A stretch of DNA of 64,000 bases from Sphagnum magellanicum (Eukaryota; Streptophyta; Sphagnopsida; Sphagnales; Sphagnaceae): the NCBI GenBank assembly GCA_021904315.1, contig CM038908.1:11490501-11554500 (forward strand). Direction: 5' to 3'. The notes under the pieces were generated by a model that was not told where the DNA came from, did no database searches, and saw nothing but the letters and a program-made list of their open reading frames with translations. The translations under genes and the position numbers were made by a program. The first letter of the stretch is position 1. Every line of letters starts with the position of its first letter. Below are positions 34,169-45,182 of the stretch, piece by piece.

Positions 34169-35316
34169 CTGAAACATCTGTACAGTAGGTGGATTGGAAG
34201 ATGAAGATTCCTTCATGCAGAGAAACTCTTGAGAGTGCACCATTTCTAATAGATCATAAGCTCCCACTACCGTCTTCAACATCTTTTAACTAATGCCTTT
34301 AGAACTCTCCTCTAACAAGGCCCCCTGCCTGAAGTATTATTCACTGAAGCATGCTGCTTTATTCATACTCCTAGTTTTCTCACTGTCTTTTGCAGCTCCT
34401 TTGTTGAAACTGTGCCACCACAGGCATGACATCTCTGATCCAGCCAGCTACAGTTGACTGCCTGGGAAACAAACCTCTGTACACTGTTGACAACTTTGTA
34501 TCAGTCTCACAGTGTGCTATCAATTCAGGACAGAGAAGCTCACGCAGTGTTGATAAACCTTTGCTCGGATGCATGCTCAGTTCCTACTGTTCATTTGCTT
34601 GGGGTGGGGTCAGGAGTAATCAGCTCCATCGCTTTGTTCCTTGTCCATCCTGCAGTTTTCTTTTGGTTAAAATAGGAGAACTGCTATTTTCATCATACTT
34701 TGCCACACTATAGTGGGAAGCTTTTCCCTCAAGCATTGGAAGCAGCAGAAAGCAGGTCTATGATATATGATCAATGGAAACACGAATGAGAATTTTAGCA
34801 TTCAAGCAAAGCTCTTTATTGATGAAGCTGTTTTTATTTTCTGTCTCAAGCAAAATCCAGTTGCCATACCCACTATATCTCCTCTTCTTTGTGCAATTGT
34901 TGTTGAGAAAATGTGTGTACTGTGTGGCAGTTTGTGATGTTGAATCATTTCTGTGCTTCATGCTTTTGTCCTTGCAAAAAAGTCTGCTCTGTGCAGTGGC
35001 AGACTTCTGGAGCTCCAGGAGACTATGAAGCAGAACAAGGCGATTTGTAATGTTGAATCATGTCTGTGCTTCATGCTTCTTTTGTTCTTGCAAAAATGTC
35101 TGCACTGTGCTGCCAAACTTCAGAAGCTACCAGAGGAGAGTGTGAAGCAGAAGGATGGAATGAAATAGAGTCTTGTTGGCTGCTCCAGTCTAGGGTTTAG
35201 CAGCTACTGTTTTGGGTGAAGTCACAGTCCGGGAATTGCCATTACAAGAGAGAGATGGGTGTGATCAATGAACACAGATTTCAAGAAAAAAAATTGCAGC
35301 ATTGCGAAGAACATAA
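34169..35316. other. Spacer between GPT and the thymidylate kinase pseudogene
   Basis: Should include the GPT 3' untranslated region. No further exon is recognised. The right half holds a two-copy tandem duplication (34933-35160). Confidence 0.5.
34933..35160. repeat. Tandem duplication, about 114 bp, two copies
   Basis: TGTGATGTTGAATCATTTCT begins a unit at 34933 and TGTAATGTTGAATCATGTCT begins the next at 35047. Both continue through GTGCTTCATGCTT, TCTTGCAAAAA, GTCTGC.CTGTGC and GAAGCAGAA. The copies differ by substitutions and small indels. Confidence 0.8.
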
Positions 35317-37063
35317 TTGATGGTGTCATTACACGCAGCAGCAGCAATAGGGGCGATGGTGGTAGAGGTTCGCAGGGGTGCGCTGATTGTACTTCAAGGC
35401 CTGGATTGCAGTGGTAAGAGCTCACAGCTGTTTGACCTCCTTCTTGCATACCCAAGGGCTATCTGTGGAGGCTTGGCATTTCCTGGATCGCACTATACCG
35501 ATGGGGAAGATGATCTCCTCCTACTTATCCAGCCAGCTGGACCTTGATGATGCTTCCATCCACCTTCTCTTCTCTGCAAATCGCTTGGAAAAACAGTTAG
35601 TTCCTCTACCAAAGAACAAAACATAGAAGTCTTTGTCTGCTTATTAATGGAGCAACTGATTGGGAATCCCCTTGGCACGTTAAGGTGAAGAATCTGCTCG
35701 AAAGAGTAGAGAGTTCAATGAATTAGGGTTTAGGTTTTTAGGTTTAGGATTAAGAGTTACAAAGGAAATGGGCAGGGTAGGTGATCTTGAAGTGAGAAGG
35801 TGTTGGAAGTATTATGGCAAGGCTTTGATGGAGGCAAAGCTAAGAGCGGGTGCAACCTTGGTGGTTGACCGATATTCATACTCAGGAGTTGCATTTTCAG
35901 CGGCAAAAGGCCTTGATCTGAATTGGTGCAAAGTAAGCAGGCATCTGTACCCTGTGCACCTGAAGAAGCTGCATTCTATGGCCAGCCAACCCTGTGCATC
36001 CTGAAGAACAAATCAACTTTTCACTCTGAATCCTGAATTATGTGCAGTCTGTTCTAGTGCTGACTATGGAAAGAGGCAGGGACAAAACAAAACCCAGGGC
36101 AGAAAAGATCACATCCTTGTTCAGAAATTTGTGGAGGACGTGAATTAAAGATAAGTGTGATTTTGTTACACTTTCTTAGCTTTCTGTTTGAGGATTAGAT
36201 TTGTGTGTGTTGCACATATGTGGACTTTTGAAACTGTATAGAATGGACAGAGTTTAGTGAAGGTGTGCAAATTGGTGGTGCAGGCACCAGAGGCAGGGCT
36301 GCTGGCACCTGATCTTGTGCTTTACCTCGGTACTCCTGCTGAGGTAAAGTTTATGAAGTTTCTATTGCTTTCATATCCCTGCTTCCAGTTTACTTGAGTA
36401 GCATGCAAGTTATAGTCATTGTGGCTTCTTTTTGGGTTGAGAAGTTAAGATGTGATTGTATGCCTGGTCCATTCCATGTTCCATTTGCATGGGGATTTTC
36501 TAAGAATATGAACTAATCATTAGTGGTTGTGGGTTTAAATATTCAAGTGTCAGAAAATGTGATCTAAGGGCTTCTGAATTTGGCAGGTTGCTGCAGAGAG
36601 AGGAGGCTATGGTGGTGAGCGCTATGAATAAGTTGAGTTTCAGAAGGTTGAACTCAATTTCAAATCTTTGCAGGACTCATCCTGGCAGGTAGGTACAGTC
36701 AACAGTATGTGTAAGCCTTCTGTTCTGACTATTACTTTAGAACCTTGTGATGAGTTTGTCGATTGGATACTGTTTTGAATTGTTATATTCAATTCTGCTA
36801 CAAATGTGGTTGTCCATGCCTTGATTGGTAGAATTTAGCAATATCAGGCTCATGAGATTTTAGTTGGAATCCACAGTGATGTAGATTGACCATCATTGGA
36901 ATGTTTTTTCGGAAAACTGCAGAACATGGATGCAACTCAATCGATTGATACCCTGCAATCCATGATCAGGATCACAGCACTCAAGGTTGTCAATGATTGC
37001 CACTCTGGTTGGGAGCTCTTTCAAATGTGGCCAGTGGAGAAGCTAAAAGTATCACCCCATTGA
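35317..37063 (+). pseudogene. Thymidylate kinase pseudogene (dTMP kinase, plant TMPK type)
   Basis: Host gene relic. Thymidylate kinase phosphorylates dTMP to dTDP. Pieces in order: P-loop exon from 35317 (RRGALIVLQGLDCSGKSSQ), then MGKMISSYLSS and IHLLFSAN up to about 35596. Exon 35822-35932 contains [19 protein letters not shown]. Exon 36284-36343 reads APEAGLLAPDLVLYL. Exon 36587-36688 contains ERGGYGGERYE. Exon 36923-37063 contains DATQSIDTLQ. Introns mostly keep GT-AG, so it arose from a spliced genomic copy, not retroposition. A one-base shift near 35446 separates the P-loop frame from the rest. A TAA at 36629-36631 falls where plant enzymes have Lys or Arg (RYE-K/R-VEFQ). Other conserved positions are changed (GLDRSGKST to GLDCSGKSS, NRWEKR to NRLEKQ). 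The join between the first two exons is also unclear. Whether an intact paralogue exists elsewhere cannot be seen. Confidence 0.85.
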
Positions 37064-39635
37064 AGGCACTACTATCAGGGGTGATTATTCTGACTATTGC
37101 ATAGATTTGGCAGCTGAATAATTTAGGCAAATGCACAGTGTCAACGTGAACAAAGGTCAGAATGTTGGATTGTAGAGAGGTGGCATATTTGAAGCAAAAC
37201 TGGCTCCACTCATTCTACAGATTGTTCAGGGAAACACTTCAAATGGATCAACGGTTGGCAAATAGAAACAGTGGATTTACAACATTTGCAGGAGAGAGCA
37301 TCTCTTTTTATCTGTGATTTACTATTGGTGATTAATGTTATATTTGATTTCTTTTGCAGAAGTGAGTACAGAATCCTTTTAAGTTCTCATTGCAGCAGGC
37401 ATACAGAGGATTCACTCCTTAAACCTTATAAGTTACAGTATGTACATTGTATCCAGGTGTAACAAATCAATGCAGACTGAACCTGTTAGATCCAGAATGA
37501 ACTGGTGGCATTGTTGTTTTGTATTATTGTACTGGTCCAGTCCAGGTGTTGGCCAGGTATTGAGTTTTGATCTGGTTACCAACCCAGGTATGGATGACCT
37601 TCCAATTGGGTATTGATGTTTGATAACCGGTAATGACCTGCACACCTTGTATTGAATTTTCAAATTTTTTTAAGCTACCAGGATGACCTGATTATCATCC
37701 AGCTAGGTTATCAATTCTAAAATTCTAAACATGTTTATGATAGAAAACAGGAATACAGAAAATAAAGAAAGAACTTCATGTTTAACTGACAGTATAATTG
37801 GTGGGTCTCGATTGGGAATTTCAGAACCAACCCTTATACATAACTGATGGTTATTACTCAAAGATAACCAGGTAAATCGATAGTGGGGGTATTTAGTTTT
37901 GATATTGATATTTCTAACATGTGTTGTCCCAAAATACAGATTAAAAAAGAACCAACCTGACCAGTTATGAAAAAAATCAATAACCGGTCAATACCGGTTC
38001 AGTCCTAGGGCTGGGAGCCCCTGGTTTTTTAGGAATTTGTGTATGCAGCTAAAGTGACGATTATTCATTGGAAGATGTAGAACAAGTGGAGATCATCCCT
38101 AGGAACATTTATCCAAATCTAGCTAAATAAAATACATAAGTACCCCCAGTTTATAATGGGCGTATTAATTAGCCCAGGCTAAAAATGGTGAGGAATGGTT
38201 TTGTAAAATAGAAATTTCATGCAACCAATGGGAAGGCTCTCAGCATGCACTAAAAGTGCCTTGATCTTTTTTCTTTTAAGTTTTGGGTGGCGGGGTTGGC
38301 GGGGGTTGGATTTTTTTCATTTTTCCTTTGTTCCCAACATGTTCCTTTCAAGTTCTCAACGAGTTCCCATCAGGTTCTCAATTCGTTCCCTAGGTTCCCA
38401 ACGTGTTCCTCAAGGATGTTCCCAATAGCAGCTTGATTTAATTTCATATGTTTTGCCCAATGTCCTCCCCTTCTCACTTATATGGGTGGGCCAAAGGCCA
38501 AAGGGGGAAGCATTCCATCTTTCCATAGAATCTTCTATTTTGGGGAGCCTCCACTTTCATTGAAAAAAAAGAAGTAGGACTTGTCAGGCACCCCAACTAA
38601 TTAAAATGAAACAGAATAAGTATCTCAGTTTACTATTATCTTTAATCACCCTTCTATATGTCTGCCTACACCATGAAAACCACATATAGTTTACTATAAC
38701 CATTAATCATCCTTCTATATGTTTGCCTACACAATGAAAATCACATATATGAATCCAACAAATTCCCACCCCCACTTCTGGCGACTGAAAACTTCCAAAA
38801 ATCACTTATTTATCAAATTTCAAATTTTAAATTTTGCAGTAATAAAAAAAAAGGGTGATATGAAACCTACAGACATGCAATTTTCAGAACACCCCAGCTG
38901 CCAAAAGTCATAAAATGGACTGCCACAAGGAAGAAGAATCATGTGTTCCAGGTGCACCTGTTTTTCACTCAGGTGTATGTAAATAAGAGCTGCTGTACAG
39001 AGGGAGGTGATGAACTGGAATCTCAATGGATCTGGCAACAGCTGGCCAGAGAACAGAGATTTGACTTAAAAGTTCCACTCAGAGAAAAGACTCAGCAAAT
39101 CAAGCATCAAAAGCATGCCATGTGTGATCAAGAAAACAGATAGCAAATTGATTCCATACCATAACTTGAAAAACAGGTCTCATTGTCCTTAATGGTTTTT
39201 CCAGTTCTTCCTGTGGATAGGTATCCATGAGGTAGCTCATCGTTTATGAAGAAGTTTGATATAATCATGTCTTGTGAGTCAGTGGACAGTTTGTGGCTGT
39301 GGTATACCCGCCAAGCATGCCTACATGTGAGACTTTGCTCCAGGTTTCAGGACTCTTCCAATGCTCCAGCACTCCCTGGTATCAGGGACTAGTCATTTTG
39401 GCACAGAGCCTAACTCTCAACAACCGTTACTGAGGCCACGGCAAACTTTTGAAACTCCTCAGTGCATACATGTATGGCTTCCACTACTTTACCAGCATAA
39501 CTCACAACTCTCTTTGTGTTTGGCCACAACCATTCTCTTGCAGAATCTTGAACGTACAGGAAAATGTGCATTGTTTCAGTGAGCAGTCATACCAGCTTTG
39601 TATGATGATGACTCTATCATGATTCTTCCATGATA
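37064..39635. other. Spacer between the thymidylate kinase pseudogene and KOR
   Basis: No gene recognised. Around 37500-38010 there are repeated ACCGGT and CCAGGTAT words (for example TAACCGGTCAATACCGGTTC at 37981) that may be transposon-derived. Around 38290-38420 GTTCCCAA words recur. The right end should hold the KOR 3' untranslated region (read leftwards). Confidence 0.45.
38630..38753. repeat. 62-bp tandem duplication
   Basis: TTTACTATTATCTTTAATCA begins one copy and TTTACTATAACCATTAATCA the next. Both continue with CCTTCTATATGT.TGCCTACAC and ATGAAAA.CACATATA. Two copies, well conserved. Confidence 0.85.
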
Positions 39636-41477
39636 TCAGGGCAGGTAAGGGGCAGGGGGAGGTGGTGGTGGTGCTGCCATTGGAATTGCTCCAAACATAG
39701 TATTAGGATCTATGCCACCAGATGTCACTGTTGAAAGTGCAATGAGTGCAGCAGTCAACCCAGCATTTCCAGCCACAGTTGGCTCTGCCTGGCCATAGCT
39801 GTCACGGTGATCCTTGTACTGATCTTGTGAATTTGGCCCCCCAACCATGGCACCCTCAATAACATGAGGATTTGGAGCATTCTTGTACAGCCATTCGCGG
39901 CCTTGTTGACAACCATACCGGACTCCATTCTTGGGGATTGATGCAGCTCGGTGATGAACTTGTTTTGGGTACTTGTTCCCATACCCTACTACATAGCTCA
40001 TGTTCAAAGGATTCTTCCCAAGAATGTAGTCTATTTGATTTCGAGAAAAATTCCGCAAAGATTCAACTGCAAAAGCATAGGGACCACAATTCCAGCTTGG
40101 GACATCTGCAGCTCCCAAATAGTCTGCATAAAGTGCGGACAAAAATGCTGCATTCACAACATACTGCAAAGGCTGCCCACCCCCATGGTTCAATTCCAGA
40201 AGCCCACCTCTGGTGCGATTGAATCTTTTGAAATTGGGTAAGTATGAGCACATGACAGTATTTGTTTCATTCCAGTATTGTAGAAGTTGTGCCTCATATG
40301 GGTACCCTGGAGATTGCAGTATATGCAACCTTGTCAACAGTACCTGGGCACCAGCAAGCTTATTATCCCAAGAGAAAACACCAAACCATGGGCCTCCACC
40401 TTTTGCACCTGCATGAGCTGCCAGTATTGGGTTGGTCACAAGAGAAAGATATGTACTATTCCCTGTTGCATAATACAGCCATGCACCCCCCCATACATAC
40501 TCATCCCAGTAACCTGTTGAGTTGTAAAAGACTTGCTCTCCTGGCGGAAGCTGAGTGACAAAACGGCTCCGTTTTCCACCATCCCGAGCAAAGGTGTATA
40601 TATTTCTAGCAGCCATAAGCAGTTTCGAAGAGTATGTTGGTGAGTCGGCCTTGAACACTATGGAAGCTGCTGCTAGAGCAGCTGCCATTTCTCCACCCAG
40701 GTCTGGACCAGAACTCACAGCATAAGCTGGCCGGGCATAATCCATGTCCTCAGGGCGCTCCCAGCAACTGTGGTCATTACTCACAGAGTCGTTTCCAGCG
40801 CCCACCTGTGCAAAAACTGTCTGGATATTGGTGGAAGAGATATTGAACGTCTTCATTATGTAGTCTGTCCCCCACTTTATGATCTCCTTCACATGGTCAA
40901 ACTCTCCAGCTGCTTTGTATTTCTCGGCGTACTCAATAGCACTCCAGCTCAACAAAGTCATTGCGTAGGCACCTGGGAAGCCAAACTTGATGTTGTCACC
41001 CGCATCATAGAATCCTCCAGTAAGATCTGTGGGTGATGCACCAATTGCATCAGACCCATCCCTCACAGCTGATGTCCCTCGCCATGAAATGTTGTTTGAA
41101 GGAGGCAATCTACCAGATTTTTGTGCATCAAAGAACAAAAGAGTTTTATGGAAAGCAACTGTGTAAGTGTCAGGGGGCAGTGGGGATGAGTGCTTGTGAG
41201 GTGCCACTTTCCATATGAGAATGGCAAAGCCCACTGTGACACATGCAGCAAAGAGCACACACACAAAGATGAAGAAGAACTTGCGGCTACATGTCATGCA
41301 CCCAAAATCAATCTGTGGTTTTGATTTGTTCCTTGCAGGTTCTAAAAGCCAACTCTGCTGAGTCTCTTCCAAGCTTCTTACAGATGCCCGGTCAAAGTCC
41401 AGGTTTCGGCTCCGATCATCCTCTGCACCAGAGTCCATCGCCGCAACCTCCAATGGACCTCCCCATGAATTATACAT
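39636..41477 (-). CDS. KOR: KORRIGAN-type membrane-anchored endo-1,4-beta-glucanase (GH9)
   Basis: Uninterrupted 613-residue frame, the length of plant KORRIGAN proteins (about 620). Family role: a type II membrane GH9 cellulase acting with cellulose synthase at the plasma membrane and Golgi, trimming glucan during microfibril formation. Visible features: an N-terminal cytosolic tail with GGPLE, RSRNL and QQSWLLEP as in KORRIGAN (the dileucine is a trafficking signal in the family); a membrane anchor at about residues 67-89; then the GH9 domain. That domain has GGFYDAGDNIKFGFP (Asp base region, about 154-168), a CW.RPEDMDY patch, GGAWLYYATGN, YVVGYGNKYPKQVHHR (GH9 His region) and AEPTVAGNAG (catalytic Glu region). 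Several N-x-S/T sites and a Pro-rich C-terminus (APPPPPPAPYLP) are present. The start is chosen because MYNSWGGPLE aligns with the family N-terminus. The coding sequence has no intron. It looks intact. Confidence 0.95.
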   Translation of the reverse strand: MYNSWGGPLEVAAMDSGAEDDRSRNLDFDRASVRSLEETQQSWLLEPARNKSKPQIDFGCMTCSRKFFFIFVCVLFAACVTVGFAILIWKVAPHKHSSPLPPDTYTVAFHKTLLFFDAQKSGRLPPSNNISWRGTSAVRDGSDAIGASPTDLTGGFYDAGDNIKFGFPGAYAMTLLSWSAIEYAEKYKAAGEFDHVKEIIKWGTDYIMKTFNISSTNIQTVFAQVGAGNDSVSNDHSCWERPEDMDYARPAYAVSSGPDLGGEMAAALAAASIVFKADSPTYSSKLLMAARNIYTFARDGGKRSRFVTQLPPGEQVFYNSTGYWDEYVWGGAWLYYATGNSTYLSLVTNPILAAHAGAKGGGPWFGVFSWDNKLAGAQVLLTRLHILQSPGYPYEAQLLQYWNETNTVMCSYLPNFKRFNRTRGGLLELNHGGGQPLQYVVNAAFLSALYADYLGAADVPSWNCGPYAFAVESLRNFSRNQIDYILGKNPLNMSYVVGYGNKYPKQVHHRAASIPKNGVRYGCQQGREWLYKNAPNPHVIEGAMVGGPNSQDQYKDHRDSYGQAEPTVAGNAGLTAALIALSTVTSGGIDPNTMFGAIPMAAPPPPPPAPYLP

Positions 41478-41572
41478 CTTTCACCCCAAGCAAAAAAACA
41501 CTGGTTGGAAACCCTGGTGATGACACAAAGCTCTTCACAGAAACAGAACTGCTTGCTCTTCCTTAATGCAAT

Positions 41573-42887
41573 CTGTCCCAACCACCAAACAAAAGATGAA
41601 GTCAGAGGGGGAGGAGAGCACACATATATGTTCACAATAAGCTCCCTGTCAATGAGACAAAACCCACAACACCTGATTAACTGAACTCCTTAAAGGCAGA
41701 ATTGGTGCTAGGATCTGATTTAGGTGCCCAGCAGTGTGGATTGCCCAACCTGCACACTAATCATGTGCAACCTTGAAACCTAATATGCATGACCACTCAA
41801 TCTCAGCACAGAATTACTATGATCCAACTGTCTGAATTGCTGCATTGCCCATAGATATGCACACTGAAAGCCCTATTGTTGCACGAATTAGATACTGCAT
41901 AGTAGTTGGTTGCTCTCTCTGACTCCACCCCACGGCAGAAGGACCTTGACGGATCATGAGAGAAAATCCCAACTAGGAAGATGGATGAGAGTGTCTGGTG
42001 GTGATCCTGAGAAATGACTTACAGCAGATCGCAGGAGAAAGAGAATATGATTTTTTGAGACTTCTGGACTTTCTTTGTTGATTGTTTCAGTTTCTTTAGT
42101 CTTTTTCTCCCATGTTCAAATTTGCCTTTTTCTTCTTCTCCTGAAGGTTTCCTTCTTTCCTGACCATTTTTAGCAAGCAGTCTTGTGGTCCTGAAGTTGT
42201 GGTTTCTGTACCAAGGCTATGTTTTGAGCAGCAAGGAAGGCTGCACACAGAGAGAGGGAGCTGAAGGTTGTGAAAATTTTCAAGTGCACAACAACTACAG
42301 GTCCTAAGTGCAACGGGAAGTGTTGAGGACTTATGAGACCTCGTCCGGTGACAAGAACTCTCCTCCTCCTCGTCCTGCACCTCGGTTCTTCAGCTCACGT
42401 ATCCCTCCCCCCTCCAAAAGAGAATGAGTCCCTTCTGTTCCCACGGCTTCCAAGACCACAGAGGGCAGCAAACTCACAACCTTCTTCCTCCGAAACCCTG
42501 CCCTCACAACCTTCTTTCCTCCGAAATTCTGTCGCGACTTCCACAACGGCACCTCTTTCTTCCGGGTACAGGAAACCAAAAAATCTCGATTCACCACCTC
42601 CACCACGGCGGCCACGACAACGTTATACTGTCCACCTTCGCACCCTGCAACCAAAAAGCAAAACGAAAAGCATTCAAAACCAAGCTCAAAACAGATGTAC
42701 CTACAATTGCATTACTGCACAAAAAGTACACAAGGTATATAACAACAAACCAAAGAAAAAGCACGCACACAGAAAACCACTGTCATTCCCAAACTCCGCC
42801 GCCAAAGAATAGAACCAAAAAAATACAAAAAGAAAAAGAAAAAAATCACAGATAACAACACAGATACAAAAATAGTAGGAATCGTAC
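41573..42887 (-). other. Probable intron in the KOR 5' leader
   Basis: Reading the minus strand, CGCATCAG|GTACGA at 42888/42887 is a good donor. TTGGTTGGGACAG|ATTGCA at 41573/41572 is a good acceptor about 95 bp upstream of the start codon. That leaves a leader exon right of 42888 (to roughly 43060, pyrimidine-rich on the minus strand) and a 1315-bp intron. Leader introns often raise expression of plant housekeeping genes. This is inferred from splice signals only. Confidence 0.5.
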
Positions 42888-42888
42888 C

Positions 42889-43322
42889 TGATGCGAAGGA
42901 GCACCTAATTACGCGTGATAGACAAGGAAAGAGCGAGCGTCGTCATGTTCACAAATGTGGATGCAGCAAGAAGCGTGATGCAAACGGGTGGAGAAAGACG
43001 AGACAGAGAGAAGAGAGGGCGGCTACAACAATGCGAAGAGTTGACATTACCCGGAAAGAACGACCCCGGTACCCGCTTTCGGAGTAAGGGGAGCCGGGCC
43101 CACATAAGATACAACGAAACAACGCACCATCATCCCGTTTTGGGTTTCGTTGCCCATTGATCGTTGGTCAAGTTTAAGGCTTTTCCCCGTCTCGCAAAAA
43201 TATATTGCTATTCACGATTACCCACCTACTTGCCATGGACTGCCTACCGACCTTTTCATTACGGCTTACCTACTTGTCAAAGACTACCTACTTACCTTCA
43301 AATAGTGCCTTGGGTCGTTTTT
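42889..43322. other. KOR upstream region
   Basis: Contains the presumed leader exon (about 42889-43060, read on the minus strand, CT-rich) and the promoter region up to the copia element. A patch of CCTAC/ACTTGCC words occurs at 43200-43290. No clear TATA box position could be fixed. Confidence 0.35.
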
Positions 43323-43662
43323 GTTGGAAATTGGCAGTGGATCGATGAGAGAATAGAGATGATAAAAGCACTGATTTTTATTATGATGAGCTCTTCACCC
43401 AACCTTAGGATCACAAAGATGTTGCTATAAACCTTGTGTTTCACACTCAAGCTTTGTCCTGATCTAAATAGGAAGTGAACACATCCATGTAGATGTTACC
43501 TACCCTAGAAGTGCATGCACAAGGTCATCATCTCATGCATTGACATGCAAGCACATGCACAAGGTCATTGACTTAATTTGCTTACCATATTTCATACTCT
43601 CCAAAGTTTGTGCATGTAATACAAATATTTCAAATAACTATAACTTGGTAAAAATAACTTAA
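43323..43662 (-). repeat. Copia 3' LTR
   Basis: Left LTR of the minus-strand copia element, beginning TGTTGGAAATTGG on the plus strand. It shares with the right LTR long blocks such as GATGTTACCTACCCTAGAAG and TAACTATAACTTGGTAAAAA. Confidence 0.85.
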
Positions 43663-44834
43663 CTCGAAATCTTCAATGGTTGTAACTACAAGGATATCTT
43701 GAATTGATTCCATTCATGCAACAAGGGAAAAGGTTTTCATTGAAATCAATTCCTTCAACTTCTGTAAATCCCCTCGTCACCAAACAAACCTTGTGCATTG
43801 CCATAAAACCATTGGCATTATATTTGACCTTGAAGATCCATTTGCAACTTGTTGGTTTGTGATTAGGCGGAAAATGAATAAGTATCCAAGTCTTATTGTT
43901 TCTTTTGGTGGCATTCTCTTACAAAATGGCCTTTGGTGCCATAATTGTTGCAAGTTCCTTTCTTCTTCTACTTCTCATTTTTGAACTTCCTTTAATTTAC
44001 AACCCTTTTGAACTTCCTAAAGACATCTTTAACAATTAATGTTTCATGTCTTACACCATGGTTGAATTGCACTTCTTGCTTCCATCGCAATCCTTCTTGC
44101 AAAAATTGTCCACATACTAACTCCATAAACAATTGATCAGTGTGGGTACTAAGTGAAACCACAAGGGTATGGAATGACAATGGAAAATTCCCTAAAAGTG
44201 TGAATCTCAATCCTCATTAAAAACTTGATGATCAATGTTTGATAATTGATCTACAACCATTTGAAACTTGTCAATATGAACTTGCATTAAGATGCATTCT
44301 TTCATTTTAAAATTATAGAGCTTTTTACATAACTGTAACATGTTGCCAACATGTCTAATCTCAAATGTTGCACAAAGATTTTCCCATGCATCTTTTACAG
44401 TTCTTGCACATGTTACATGATGCAACCAAAAATCAACATTCAAGAGAACAATTTTTCAATCCAATTTCTCCTTTTTCATGAATAAACAATGTTCAAAAGT
44501 GCATCCTTCAAAAGTAATCTCTCCAAATTCAACTTTTGGTGGCAATAATTCTCCTAAAACGATCTCCCACAAATCCTTCTCATGCAAAAAAATTTTCATC
44601 TTCATCCTCCTTGAAAATTATTGTCATTCAACTTTTCAATATTTCGAACATCAATTTAATGGATGCCATGATTGTGAATAAAACAATGCTAGAAAACAAA
44701 ACACATAGAGCTTTGAAACTCTTAGCAAAATGTTACAAAAATAAAAAAAACACGCCCATTATTTCAAAAATTCAATAATTATGTAAAACAATTTCAATCT
44801 CTCCTTCCTCAAAAGCAACCAAGTTTTGATACCA

Positions 44835-45182
44835 TGTTGGAAATTGACAACAGATTGATGAGAAAATCAAGATGATAAAAACACTAATTTTTATTACGAA
44901 TTCTCCATTCAACTTGAAGATCACAAAGATGTTGTTACAAACCTTGTGTTCCACCCCCAAACTCTGTCCTAATCTAAATGGGAGGTGAACATTTCCATGT
45001 AGATGTTACCTACCCTAGAAGTGCATGCACAAGGCAATTATCTCATGCATTGACATGTAAACACATACAAGCACATGCACAAGGCCATTGACTTAACTTA
45101 CTTAACATATTTCATGGTCCCAAAAGTTTGTACATGTAATACAAATATCTCAAGTAACTATAACTTGGTAAAAATAATTTAA
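44835..45182 (-). repeat. Copia 5' LTR
   Basis: Right LTR of the minus-strand copia element, beginning TGTTGGAAATTGAC on the plus strand, next to the primer-binding site. It has a small insertion relative to the left LTR around 45055-45075. Confidence 0.85.

Larger units (their letters stand above)
43323..45182 (-). mobile_element. Ty1/copia element, internally deleted, minus strand
   Basis: Two direct LTRs of about 340-350 bp (43323-43662 and 44835-45182) flank about 1.2 kb. TGGTATCAAAAC, the initiator-Met-tRNA-type primer-binding site, abuts the right (5') LTR on the minus strand at 44823-44834. Internal parts are a UBN2-type copia gag (44207-44443 and 43992-44210, including LVVSLSTHTDQLFMELVCG), a zinc-knuckle patch (GHFVREC) and a short RT piece (LVTRGFTEVEGIDF near 43750-43800). 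Protease, integrase and most of RT are absent. It is a fossil with a few breaks. The LTRs differ at many positions, so it is not recent. Confidence 0.85.

Noticed and set aside
39872-41036. Plus-strand frames opposite KOR
   Set aside because: Antisense shadows of a conserved 613-codon gene.
42331-42855. Overlapping plus and minus frames of 107-159 codons
   Set aside because: They fall in the presumed KOR leader intron, overlap each other and have biased Pro/Ser/Lys composition without motifs.
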